A stretch of DNA of 64,000 bases from Cyrtodaria siliqua (lineage: Eukaryota; Mollusca; Bivalvia; Adapedonta; Hiatellidae), in NCBI GenBank assembly GCA_037043455.1, contig JAWPHD010001140.1, forward strand, positions 248,001 through 312,000, in the 5' to 3' direction. The notes beneath the pieces are model-generated. The model was not told the DNA's origin. It did no database searches and saw only the letters and a list, made by a program, of their open reading frames with translations. Position numbers and translations under genes: made by a program. Shown piece by piece: positions 53,814-64,000 of this stretch; position 1 is the stretch's first letter; every line of letters begins with the position of its first letter.

Positions 53814-54005
53814 GCAGACGCGGGTTTATTGAGTCTGTTCTTGAATAGTAATATGATAACACATATCAAGCCTCAATGCACCTGCTTAAGCGGTTGTCTG
53901 CTTTAAAGTCATTGTGAATGGGCTCTATGTTCCCAAATGATCAGAAAGTAATAACTTATTGTCGGGCCACCACACTGAACTAAGCGAACAGTAGTGTGAA
54001 TGTCA
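53814..54005. repeat. Relative of the fold-back repeat
   Basis: GGGTTTATTGAGTCTGTTCT and the CTGCTTAAGCGGTTGTCTGC and CCACCACACTGAAC blocks follow 49739-49925. Confidence 0.55.
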
Positions 54006-54201
54006 ATAAATAAAGTTAAGCAAATCCTTTGGAAGCAACGAACGCAAGAGAAGAATGTACCAGACTCGGTTTAATGATGATATAATATCAATTAGGCGAT
54101 AGACGACAAATTGTTTTAACGAACTATTATATCTGAATCACACACACACGCATACACGCACACACCCACACCCACAAACGCACACACACTCAATATATAT
54201 A

Positions 54202-54428
54202 CTGAACTAAACAGCTAACGCACCAATAGACAATACCTTTAATGTATGAACTTATTATATTCCGACTGGTACCGTTGGAGACAGGAGATTTGAATGATTT
54301 GTTTTAATTTGCAGTCGTTATTGACAAGCTATTTGTCTCGTTCAGAATGAAATTTGTTTTGATTTATTGACTGTTATCATTGAGATATTAAAGGTATTGT
54401 CTGCTGGTGCGTTAGCTGTTTGGTTCAG
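54202..54428. mobile_element. TA-flanked MITE
   Basis: 227 bp with inverted ends of about 38 bp (CTGAACTAAACAGCTAACGC against GCGTTAGCTGTTTGGTTCAG), flanked by TA at 54200-54201 and 54429-54430. No coding capacity. TA duplication suggests Tc1/mariner-driven mobility. Confidence 0.75.
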
Positions 54429-54430
54429 TA

Positions 54431-54510
54431 TAGACTGAAATTGAATTGAGGTTATTTTACAGCGCACCAACACAAAATGTTATATGGCGCCAACAGGAAT
54501 GAACATTCCA
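54431..54510 (-). repeat. SINE 3'-end-like fragment
   Basis: Minus strand reads GGCGCCATATAACATTTTGT and GTTGGTGCGCTGTAAAATA, resembling the 3' body of the SINE at 42276. No tRNA-like head nearby. Confidence 0.35.
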
Positions 54511-56779
54511 GGCTCACTCTACATTTACATCTAGATAAATATATGCAGAATGAACCTAGAACCTTATCACCTGCAGAACTGCAGAGTTGCTACAACCGCT
54601 CTTGTACACACTACTTTTTTCGCTGGAGCCACGATCTGCCTCCACATAAGTAGCACCTGAAACAATACAGATATCATGATGAAGCCTTTTAATGAACATA
54701 TCAAAAATGACAAAGTTAACATGAATTTGGGAAATTTTGCCCCTTGCCTTGATAAGCAGTGGTTATATTCTTGTCCGGGAACGACAGAGATAGAATGAAT
54801 TACATGCAAGAACAAATAAATGAAACACCATTCTGACAATTCTACAACAGTTATTATTATTACCGCCTGCCCAGTGGTACCGGCAACCTTGTTAAAGACA
54901 TACCACTAAGCTTCTGAAGCACTCCATCTCCTCGCTATAATATGCCATATAAGCATAGTCGTAGTCAGCTTGCTTTGCATAAGAGAAAAAAAATAGTAAA
55001 TTATATTTGGAAAATGGATGAGGCTCGACGATATACTGTGTGATCTAGACAAGCTGTGGAACCAGAATATTTATCAATTTTGATTTTAATAAACATTCAT
55101 TAGTATCTATAAATAAAAGTGGTAGTTCACCTGTTATGATTTCATTTACAAAAGTATTGTTCACGAACTTTTAATAATACATATTTGCTGTATACTTTCT
55201 AACAAAATAGCCTTATGATGTATATGTTTCCTTTGTTGGTGCCTCAGTTTTAATTAAGGTGCAGTTAAACCAACATACAATTAAGGTCTCACTATACACT
55301 TCGATTTTACTGTGTTGGCCATAGGCAGTATAATCCAATTTTCCATTCTGAATCAAGCGTTTACAGTCTAAAAGTACTTTTTTGGGAAAATACAATTACT
55401 GCTGCACATAAAAATCCACAACATCTGGTACATAGTCCACTTTGTTTGTTTTTTGTAATGTGAGGGGTGGCAGGCAAGGTATCTTTTCGGCTTTCACTAA
55501 ACAGTTTGCACCTAAATTCATACGCATTTTGAGCACCCACAAATGTGTCACATTTTGCTGTCAGTGTTGTCTAATCGCTGTTTATCCAATCTCATACTGT
55601 TGTTTTCTCACCTGCAACAAGAAAAGAAAATATCCATGGGCAATTATTAAAATATCTCAAACCGAAGAACAAACCCCTACTTTTTATGGTGTAAGAATCA
55701 TCTACAGTCACATGCAAGGGAGTTAAGTGTGTAGTCCTACAGTCACATGCAAGGGAGCTAAGTGTGTAGTGAGACCGTAACATGTCGCCAGTTGTCAATC
55801 ATATATCCATTTTAACCAATCAAACCAATAGTATACTCCCGACAATCAATATCACGTGCAACAGTATAATAAAGCACGTGAAGCTGTATTATAATATAAC
55901 CTAGTGTCAATATACTCCGACATCAACAATAGGGCGGAGATATCTATGTACTGGCGACATGTCAATTACTGGTATGTAGGGCACTTTTAATGTTTTTATC
56001 ATGCTATAAAACAGTGAAGATGGTGAGCAAAGTACTAAAGCATAAACGGTTGTTTACGTACACGTAGGTCCCCAGCCGCTGATGGTACAGTCACAATCAT
56101 TTGTTATGCCTAATCTTGCGAATTGACAATATGATATTAGACTCTTAGATTGCCAATTTATACAGTCTGAGTGTATATTCTGATTATTCTGTGTAAATTG
56201 TCTTTTTACTTTTTCAAAATGATAGAATGATAGGAAAAAGTGTCGAATGTTTCAGACCAAATGCAGCATGAGTTTGAATGATAATATAGTTAATTTACCA
56301 ATATGCTTATTTCTGACTGTTAATTCATGTACAGTTGTTTAACAAGTGTCATAAACTAAGTATACCTTTCTCAAAGTCGCAACGAAAACTTGCTTGAGAA
56401 GTACAATACCAACCTAAAAACATTAATTATGAGACTAGGAATTTCTCAACCTTTTTTCTATGGGGATGTGGTCTATGAACTTTGGACATGAAAGGAGTCT
56501 GACGGATTTTCCAACCAATTTAATCAGGAAATTCGTCAAAAAATGATACGACTCGTTAGTATTATAACGACTTTATTTTATCAGTAGAGTATTGTTACTG
56601 GTCCTTTGGGACCAACGATCCCAGTATATGTGGATTTGAAGTAGAATGCCGCTTTTGCTGATGTCAGTGGGTATGAAATGTGTTGCATCATACATTACCT
56701 CATATAAACAGACTCAATTCAGCCGATTCTGCTACTTTATTTTGTCGGTTGTGTTTGTTGCTTCAAAGGATCACTATTG
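54511..56779. other. No gene; one 35-bp tandem duplication
   Basis: At 55702-55771 a 35-bp unit (CTACAGTCACATGCAAGGGA...) occurs twice. Short open frames at 54567-54839, 55213-55395 and 55442-55726 show no motif. Confidence 0.4.
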
Positions 56780-57240
56780 TCAGTATTTATTGGCGATTGA
56801 CCCCTCTACAGTCAATCACTACGCTTCACTTGTCTCTTGTGTGATGACCTGAACACCTCGTGGGACGATGAATGCACCTTCTGAAACTCTGAGGGGAGGT
56901 TGGTGCATGAAATCTCGTCCCGGTCGTAACCTAGATTTGCTTTCCCTTCGGCTCATTATATCATATGTTTTTTTATAATTTTTGCAGTAACATATACGTG
57001 TATCGTTTCCTAATTTTTCTGGATGTGGACTTTATTGCAAGATATTTTCTTATGATGGGGTGTACATTTATTTACTCTGTCTTGTCAATTTCAGCGCTGA
57101 AGACATGCTTATAGCAAGCTTGTGTACACATAATATCGATTTAAGCTGACCAGTATTGTCTACTGACCGTTCCACGTCGGTAACCCTGTCTTCACCACTC
57201 GTCATTATGTATAATATTGTCCTTTTCATTCTATAATTAA
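56780..57240 (+). mobile_element. RT element fragment
   Basis: Encodes DPSTVNHYASLVSCVMT, the counterpart of DPFTFRHYAFLVNFTMT at 52800, then a non-coding tail with CTGACCGTTCCACGTCGGTA as in the other copies. Confidence 0.5.
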
Positions 57241-57755
57241 AATTGCTCTTTGTTTGTGTCGCAGTGCGGACCTACGGTGCACTTGCGTTTGGTTGATATG
57301 CCTTCTATAGGACAATTTTTCTCATTTTTGTCGAAACGTGTTGCGGCCGCGGCAAGATTTTGTTGTATACGACCCATTTGGAATATTATGTACTCGGTAG
57401 TCAATTTTAATAGTGCAGCGTGTTTTGTAAATGATGTAAAGGTAAGCTTTGTTTTTTTCCTTACAGTGCACCAGTATAATAATTACAACATTACTGAATC
57501 ATTTTTATGGCCGGTAGTTGGAGTTAGCCGAAGAGATTGTGCTAATAGTTGTTGGACTTGTGACAAAACGAGGAAAGCTGGAGATAAAGATATGGGTAAA
57601 CTACTTTATAATTATCTGTAACAATACTATTTCATATATAATTATTCTTTAGCCCCTTTTACATTTGATAAACTTTAGCTCTCACATTGACTATATATGA
57701 GTAAGTCAGTCATCATCAGTATCATCATCCTCCTCATCATCATCTTGATGACATT
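57241..57755. other. No supported gene
   Basis: An open frame 57250-57621 (with CANSCWTCDK) has no recognisable domain; a short CATCATC run lies near 57710-57750. Confidence 0.35.
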
Positions 57756-58620
57756 AAAATTCGTAAACTACAAAGCTACTCCTTCAGGCCTACCGTTACC
57801 ATAAACTTCGTAAAACCTTTGCAAAATTGTATTATTGTAACCCTGATCTTCTTTCCAAATATAAAGGTAATTTAAGAACTCTTCTGCGACAAGGACTATC
57901 ACAACCTGACCTCTATGGTGACGTGATTTATAAACTTCGTAAGATCATTAGTCACGATCACTTTCATACTATCTTTGTTAAACTTGTTAAAAGGTTTATC
58001 AAATGAGGTTATGACCCTATCATTTTGCAACGCACTGCATGCTTGGTGGTAGACCCATTTACAGATCATCACTATGCTTTCACCTTTAATTGTGCGATGA
58101 CTGGACAAGCTGTGGACCCTATGATGACGTCTACCTAAAACCCAAAAGGACGATGAGTTTGATGTTTGTCTGCAATCTTGTCTTTTCGTGTCCTCAATGG
58201 TTTATTCTCTTGTTGCTCTGGCTTCTGCCAAGTCATCGAGTACCTTCTTTGTGACTTTCTAGGCTATTGTTTTATTGTATTTATATATACACGAGCATCT
58301 CTTTGTTTTACTTATATTGTCTAATAATGCTGCCTTGTCGGTTAGAACATAGTTCATGGCGGGGATTTCTTTATTTATACCGTCCCGTTTTATAACCGAT
58401 AAGTGTGAGGTTTGGTGCACCCTAGAACCTGGTTTAAACCCCTAGAAGCCTTTTTTGACACTGACCGTTCCATGGGGGTAGGTAGCCCTATTGTCGGCCC
58501 TTTTTGTGTTTGTGACGTCTTATGCCTTTACTGCTTATTAACATTGCCATTCATGTTTGTCTTATTACGCGTTTGGGTATACTGTGTTCTGTGAAAGCTG
58601 CATTTCCAGTTGGAATTTTC
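57756..58620 (+). mobile_element. RT element fragment, C-terminus and 3' tail
   Basis: Blocks match 52530-52883 closely (AAACTTCGTAAAACCTTTGC, GTGGACCCTATGATGACG, CTACCTAA) and then the tail with CCCTAGAACCTGGTTTAAAC and CTGACCGTTCCATGG. Confidence 0.7.
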
Positions 58621-58635
58621 TACTTATTTTTATCA

Positions 58636-58870
58636 TTATCATCATCATCATTAGCATCATCTTCATCATTATCATCATTCACATGCATTATCATCATCAT
58701 TATAATCGTCATAATCCTCATAATCATCTTTATCATCATTATCATCATCATCATCATCATCATTGTCACCATCCTCATCATCGTAATTATCATCGACATC
58801 AAGCATCAGCGTCATTATCATAAGCATCAGCGAAAAAAGCATCATCATCAATATCATATCAAATAGCAGC
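58636..58870 (+). repeat. ATC/ATT microsatellite
   Basis: Imperfect ATCATC and ATCATT repeats; long open frames over it on both strands (Ile/His-rich, Met/Asp-rich) are artefacts. Confidence 0.85.
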
Positions 58871-61804
58871 AACAGAACCACATGAACCATCACAATCATC
58901 ACCAAAAACGGAAGCTGCAGGAGTAGCATCCCCATTATCAGCTGGAATAACATTACATATTGCACCAATTATAGCCATAAACAACTCAGAATATGATCTT
59001 TATTTTTCATTTTAGATGTTTACAATGAGATTGCAGATCCAGTTGTTTGAGAACATAAGTAAAACAGTGACATGTAACATATAATTCAATGCAATTTTTT
59101 TGATAAACTCTTCTAATAACTTCAATAATTATACCATATTACAATTTACATGTATCATTTCAATTAAAATTTACGAACTCATTTCAACGTTATTATTGTT
59201 CTATGTTCTTCTATATAAACGAATAGTTGGGATTTTTACCAAAACCAAACATTTACCTTTTTAAACAAACAAATAGATACATTTTGCATACATTATTGCT
59301 CACGAACTGTTTAACTTATGAAGGTTACATTATATTGTTTGATGGTTTGCGCAGTCTCATCTGACTTTCCTGTCTAATCCGCTATAGATTATTGAGGTGT
59401 AATATGAATGATGATAAGCATTTGGGACTAACTGGCAACAATGATATTGCGTTAAACTGGTAATGCTAGAACTAGTTCGAAAGTAAACGTGAAGTGAGGT
59501 AGAAAAAGAAATACCATACAGACAGTCTCAAATGTTTAAGACGAGTTAATAAACTGTTTCGAATGGCATCTACGCATGCAAACCAAATTGCTAGCATGCT
59601 ATTATGCACGAGGCGACTCCATGCTATGTGGTCTTAACCCACTAAGCACGACTAAATAGCCTTTGCGTCCATTGTAAACGGAGATCGATGACAGTGAGTA
59701 ACTCACAGGCTAATCAGGGTTTACAATGTCCGTCTGCTGATCAGTCATTTCCTCTAAGATACCCCTTTGTCACACTTTGTGTGTGTTGTGTAACAGATGG
59801 GTGGGGTATCATTTGTAAACATAGACTGATCGGGAATTATTTTACTATGTCATGACGGATATTTTGATGGATGTCATCACATAATAATATTTTTAAATGA
59901 ATGCTATTGCTGTCTGTTCATTATACAGCGTTTAATATTGTATATTCAATATTACAGTATGCCTCTGTATCTGAACAGTAGCAGGTGGGAGTTGTGTCGT
60001 CACTAAGTGTATGCTATTAAAAGTGACAAATTGTTTTAACAAGGTATTTTAAAGATTATTGATTGTTTAGTTGGTATAACAGGTGTTGAAAAAATGTTCC
60101 TCAATCTAGACTCGAACCAAGGTCTCTGTTTACTTTACCAGCACTATATTACTTATCGAGGACATATGGTTAGGATTTAATTATTCACCCGGTTATAATA
60201 GCGTAAATGAGTCTCCATGCCCCTTCCACAGTAAAGTTAGAATGTTGACAACCTGTAAAAAACCCAAATCTGAGTAGAATTCTGGGAAACTTACTTTATC
60301 ATGTAAATAAACATGTCTGCTATTAAAAATCAGCAAGGAAATAGGGGGTTTATACCTTCTAAGAAACATTTCTTCAGCTGTAACCAACACCGGGTTAAAG
60401 GTCAAAGCTATTTTTACCCCTTGCAATGTCGTACCCTGTCTACTTTCACTTCTTAAAATTATATCAAAACTGTCAACAACATGATGAACTCCCTTTTCAA
60501 ATATCTGCAACATGTCCAGAAACAGTTACAGCCCAAAAAATAACAGGAAATTGCACTAAATTAGTTTTTAAAGAAAACAAAAGATAAGCTCTCTTTAATA
60601 CAGAACTACTTCCGACTGCACCAAGCGAGCACATCAGGCTGATTTAGTGTAATTAAACCACTATATAGCTGTATTCAATAACATTGGCTTTCAAGTTAGT
60701 CTTTTACTGAGGTAGCTATACTATTTCAGTATAGTTACAGATATCAATAGCAATTGACTATATTCATGACATACTGGTACCTGTCAAACTAATATAATAA
60801 TATAGACCTGCTACGTATGGAGGTAATCATGTCTCAGAAACTGTTGATGTACATGTATTGTAGAAGCGGGTGTTTGTTAAGTCACAAAGTGAAACACATT
60901 ACTCCATAAGCAACTGAACTTTTGTGTTAATCAGTGATACAAAACCCTGCATATCCTTCTTCAGAAATGAGGCTGCTTTGATAATTAAAATTGATTTTGT
61001 TCACAATTAGTAGAAAGAAATAGAAAGGAAAAAACTCTTTATTCATAATACCATATACACAGTGAGAATGAACATGTACCTATACTTGCTATACATTTTA
61101 TATTTTATATTTATAGCATCTGCATACCCTAGTATATCAAGAAACCAAGACAGATACTCATTAGGTGATAACAGCAGCCGGCATCTGTGCCAGACCATAA
61201 AAGATGTGGGACACAGTCAAGACCTCTTGCTGTCACATGAAACTATCCATCTCGCAACTGTGTATTTAAGTTCTGCATTTGCGATTGGATAGTGATTTGC
61301 GATAAGCATGCTATTTCTACAATATGTTTCCTCACTTTCATCTGCTCATGGATTTCCTTATCAGTTGAAGACAGAACAGACTTTCATGACAATTGTAAGT
61401 AATTACTAGTAACTCAAATCTAACCTATAAACATATTACATGTATGTTTGAGCCTTTTACGATCAAGGTAAATACTTTTAATAACACATGGCTTCAACAA
61501 GAACTGATCCTAGTTCTCTATAGAGGGATTTTGAATTTACATGCTGCAACTTTAGCAAACTAATTTAAATCACAAAGATTGACACCAACATTATACAACA
61601 ATGTTTCTATGTTTAATTTCTATTTTCCTAAAAGATTTAGTGGATGAGTGTATTTTATACACCATAAATAATGATAACATATACCTTTTTGAATTTCGTC
61701 CCAAGTGATTCATTTTTTCCTTGAACATGTTGAATTAGAATCATCTAAATACACGTAAGATAACAAGTTTCATAATGGCATACACTTCAATGTCATTGTT
61801 TTAA
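58871..61804. other. No supported gene
   Basis: AT-rich DNA. Two weak exon candidates. The minus frame 60193-60513 has a splice donor-like GTAAGT after HVYLHDK and acceptor-like TTGCAG upstream. The plus frame 61062-61292 has a signal-peptide-like start (MNMYLYLLYILYFIFIASAY). Neither is recognised. Confidence 0.3.
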
Positions 61805-62077
61805 AGGGACACACGGCAGTATTGAAGTGTTTATCAAACTTTTGAAATTAGCGTCTCAATTTCTTTATCCAGCATCATTTTGACATATAATGAAATCAAA
61901 TTTTGAGTTTAAGTTCCTGCTATTAGACCACAGGTTTAAATATAATATATGGGCAATATAACCAATAGTTATAAATATACAAAAACTATTTGATTCCTGT
62001 AATTAATAAAAATGACTGAACAAACTAATGAGATGCCAGGAATTGTAATAAAAATATCAAAATTGCCATGTGTCCCT
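61805..62077 (+). mobile_element. TTAA-flanked MITE, copy C
   Basis: 273 bp starting AGGGACACACGGC after TTAA (61801-61804) and ending TGTGTCCCT before TTGA, a one-base change of TTAA. Same orientation as copy B. Confidence 0.7.
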
Positions 62078-63848
62078 TTGAATTTAAAATGAAACGACTC
62101 TACTGCTTACAGATTTGAACTGCCATTCAAATGCCTGACTTTTCTTTTTTCAGGGAGACATCACTGCGATACAGCTCTTTTATAGTTGACATGGTCATCT
62201 TTGCTGTTTATCTAAATCCATTTTCACAGCGGTCCAGATGGTATATTAGTAGTTAAAGGATGTTTGTGTAATTATCCAATGCTGGATGTAAATGCCTGAC
62301 AGAAAAATATACATATCAGTCATAGACAACCATTTACATATATACATAGGATAAATACACTTTCTCTTCTTGTTATTCTGTAGTGACATCTCATCTTTGC
62401 TCATAGGAAGGCCATTCCAAATACGGTGCATTAGAATAAAGACGCTGGTTCCAACATCCTATACCAGTTGTAATGATACAGGGCAGGACATTTCCACTCG
62501 TCCGATCGCCATGCTGACTGAATATGTTATAATTGTATCCAACCATACCAATCAATTAATGAAGTCGATAAAAAAAATCTGACGAATTCTAAAATTTAGC
62601 ATAATGTATAGAAACGTGTTTTTTAAATTGTTTAATCTAATTTAAGTTTTGTCGATCAATACCTTTTTCTCTCAAAAATGATAATTTAGTCTACAAATGT
62701 GTTCAATAGAAGAATTTGTAAGTTGTAGTTTCTTTGGTCTTCGGGTAGGTGTGGAGGGAAAAAAAGAGGAAATCTCTGCAAAACTAGAAAATGTGTCCTT
62801 GTGGCACGGATGCCCAACTTAGCACTGCCAACCACATAAAAAAAGTGTTTAAGTAGGTCAGGGTCATTCTCAGTGTCAGATTTTCTTTTGCTAAGTGCAT
62901 CCGTAATTGAGAAGATAAAGAATACTAAAGATGCTGAGTTTGAAATCATCTCGGATCTCACCGCCGTGGGTTAGAATCCTAATGGGGGTTTGACTTGTGA
63001 AGAAGTGTCGATTCTTACAGATGACAGAGGTACCATATACAATACTGGTTCTTCCCAAGAATACGGTATTTTTTTCACAATATAACCAGGCTAGGGAGTC
63101 TTCACAATTTCAGGAAAAAAACACTGGGTAGTAGCCTCAACCACTAAAAACTGAATGTCATTTATAGCTTAAAATGTGCTGAAAAATTATGTTAAACACC
63201 AAATAAACTTTTAATACAAACATGTTGCTGGCATGTATATTTAAACGTGTATGAAGCTGCAAGTAAATGTACTCCTACTAACAAATATATTTGAGGACAT
63301 GAATTTACATAAGTTGTCATCGAAAGCTTGTTTTCAAAGCCTGCACATGTTTTATTTGACATATTGTTCATCACATTTCTTGAATACATATTGTTTAAAC
63401 CAAATAGATTTGTAGGCAGGTTCCCAGATTCCAATGTATCCTTCCTGTCTCTCTGGGGCAGTTCTTCATGACATTGGCGATGATGAGGCATTAAAAAACA
63501 TTCAATTTATCAACTGATTTTAGGCACACATGCACCTGACATTAGCAACATATAGTTATATGTCATGCATTTATATAAGATTTTCGTAAAAAGAACAAAG
63601 ATTATTTTTATCAGTAATTAAATAAATGCAAATGTCTGCAAACAATCCTTTTCTTTGTCGGTCAATTTTGAACACAGAAACCTAAACATAATAAAATAAA
63701 AAAAATGTTTGTCCGAAACAAAATGCAATGTATAAACCAGATCATCAGAGTTTACACAGGAAGTCAGGGTTAACAGAAATCAGCACAATACCGAAGGTGA
63801 AAAACTAGTAAATATTAATTCGGGCTAGTAAAAATCTAGAAATTGTAT
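62078..63848. other. No supported gene
   Basis: No convincing frame; the minus-strand frame 62686-62961 lacks motifs. A GTGGGTTAGAATCC string near 62967 resembles a decayed B box but has no partner A box. Confidence 0.35.
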
Positions 63849-64000
63849 ATACGAGGGGCGTTCATTATATAATGCAACTACACTACAAAACACAAAATAA
63901 CAAATCATATGAACACAATGTTTATAACATCCCTTCAAAATACTCTCCCTTTACACATATGCACAATTTCAACCTTTTAATCCAATTTTGGAAAGCGCTG
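63849..64000 (-). mobile_element. Mariner element, 3' end, runs off window
   Basis: Starts after TA with ACGAGGGGCGTTCATTATAT, a typical mariner terminal repeat. On the minus strand the last coding stretch reads FQNWIKRLKLCICVKGEYFE followed by a stop at 63922; the WxxRxxxCI...GEYFE pattern is the C-terminus of mariner transposases. The rest lies beyond 64000. Confidence 0.75.

Noticed and set aside
58522..58968. Ile/His-rich and Met/Asp-rich frames
   Set aside because: Translation of an ATC microsatellite.
60193..60513. Host exon on minus strand
   Set aside because: Splice-like borders are suggestive, but the protein is unrecognised and there is no partner exon.
61062..61292. Secreted protein with signal peptide
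   Set aside because: Only the first 23 residues look signal-like; the rest has no domain and no neighbouring exon.
62950..63080. Another SINE head
   Set aside because: A B-box-like string alone, without A box, target duplication or matching body.

Overview
The window looks like eukaryotic, probably molluscan (bivalve-like) nuclear DNA. It is AT-rich, has no operons or bacterial signals, and is packed with mobile elements typical of invertebrate genomes: two Polinton/Maverick elements, a tRNA-derived SINE with a mollusc-type body, a P-like transposase, Penelope-like reverse-transcriptase debris, mariner, LTR, non-LTR and MITE copies. I find no host gene I can name with confidence. The organism assignment is inference from element types, not from a marker gene.

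Layout. 1-6.7 kb: intergenic DNA with a decayed SINE, a TTAA-flanked MITE and a fold-back/tandem repeat cluster at 3.9-5.2 kb. 6.8-7.5 kb and 22.06-22.98 kb (minus): two halves of a decayed PHD-finger gene, split by Polinton 1. 7,506-22,051: Polinton 1 (14.5 kb), with 190-bp TIRs and a 5-bp target duplication. It carries family-B DNA polymerase (+), retroviral-type integrase (-), a packaging ATPase, capsid-type proteins and several small conserved proteins. 24.3-25.8 kb: a decayed P-like transposase, divergent from the PHD gene. 27.0-27.2 kb: a non-LTR retroelement tail.

28,966-46,351: Polinton 2 (17.4 kb), a different lineage with 325-bp TIRs. It carries a PLA2-like domain joined to an integrase with a chromodomain, a tail-fibre-like coiled-coil protein, an ATPase, a coiled-coil protein, small membrane and acidic proteins, and its own DNA polymerase B. 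Three later insertions sit in it: an LTR retrotransposon inside a 35-bp subterminal array, a 2-kb TIR element inside the integrase (itself holding a MITE), and a SINE inside the polymerase.

46.4-58.7 kb: a graveyard of one reverse-transcriptase family in both orientations, a 600-bp CACT microsatellite and smaller repeats. 58.7-64 kb: mostly featureless, with one more TTAA MITE and the 3' end of a mariner element running off the window.

How the genes work together. Each Polinton encodes the usual self-synthesising set: protein-primed-type PolB to copy the element, DDE integrase to insert it, an FtsK/HerA-type ATPase and virion-like proteins. Both copies are broken by frameshifts and stops and are probably inactive, unless some indels are assembly errors. 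I saw no cysteine maturation protease in either element and no major capsid gene in Polinton 2. The most interesting structural point is that both Polintons carry long fold-back palindromes inside each TIR.
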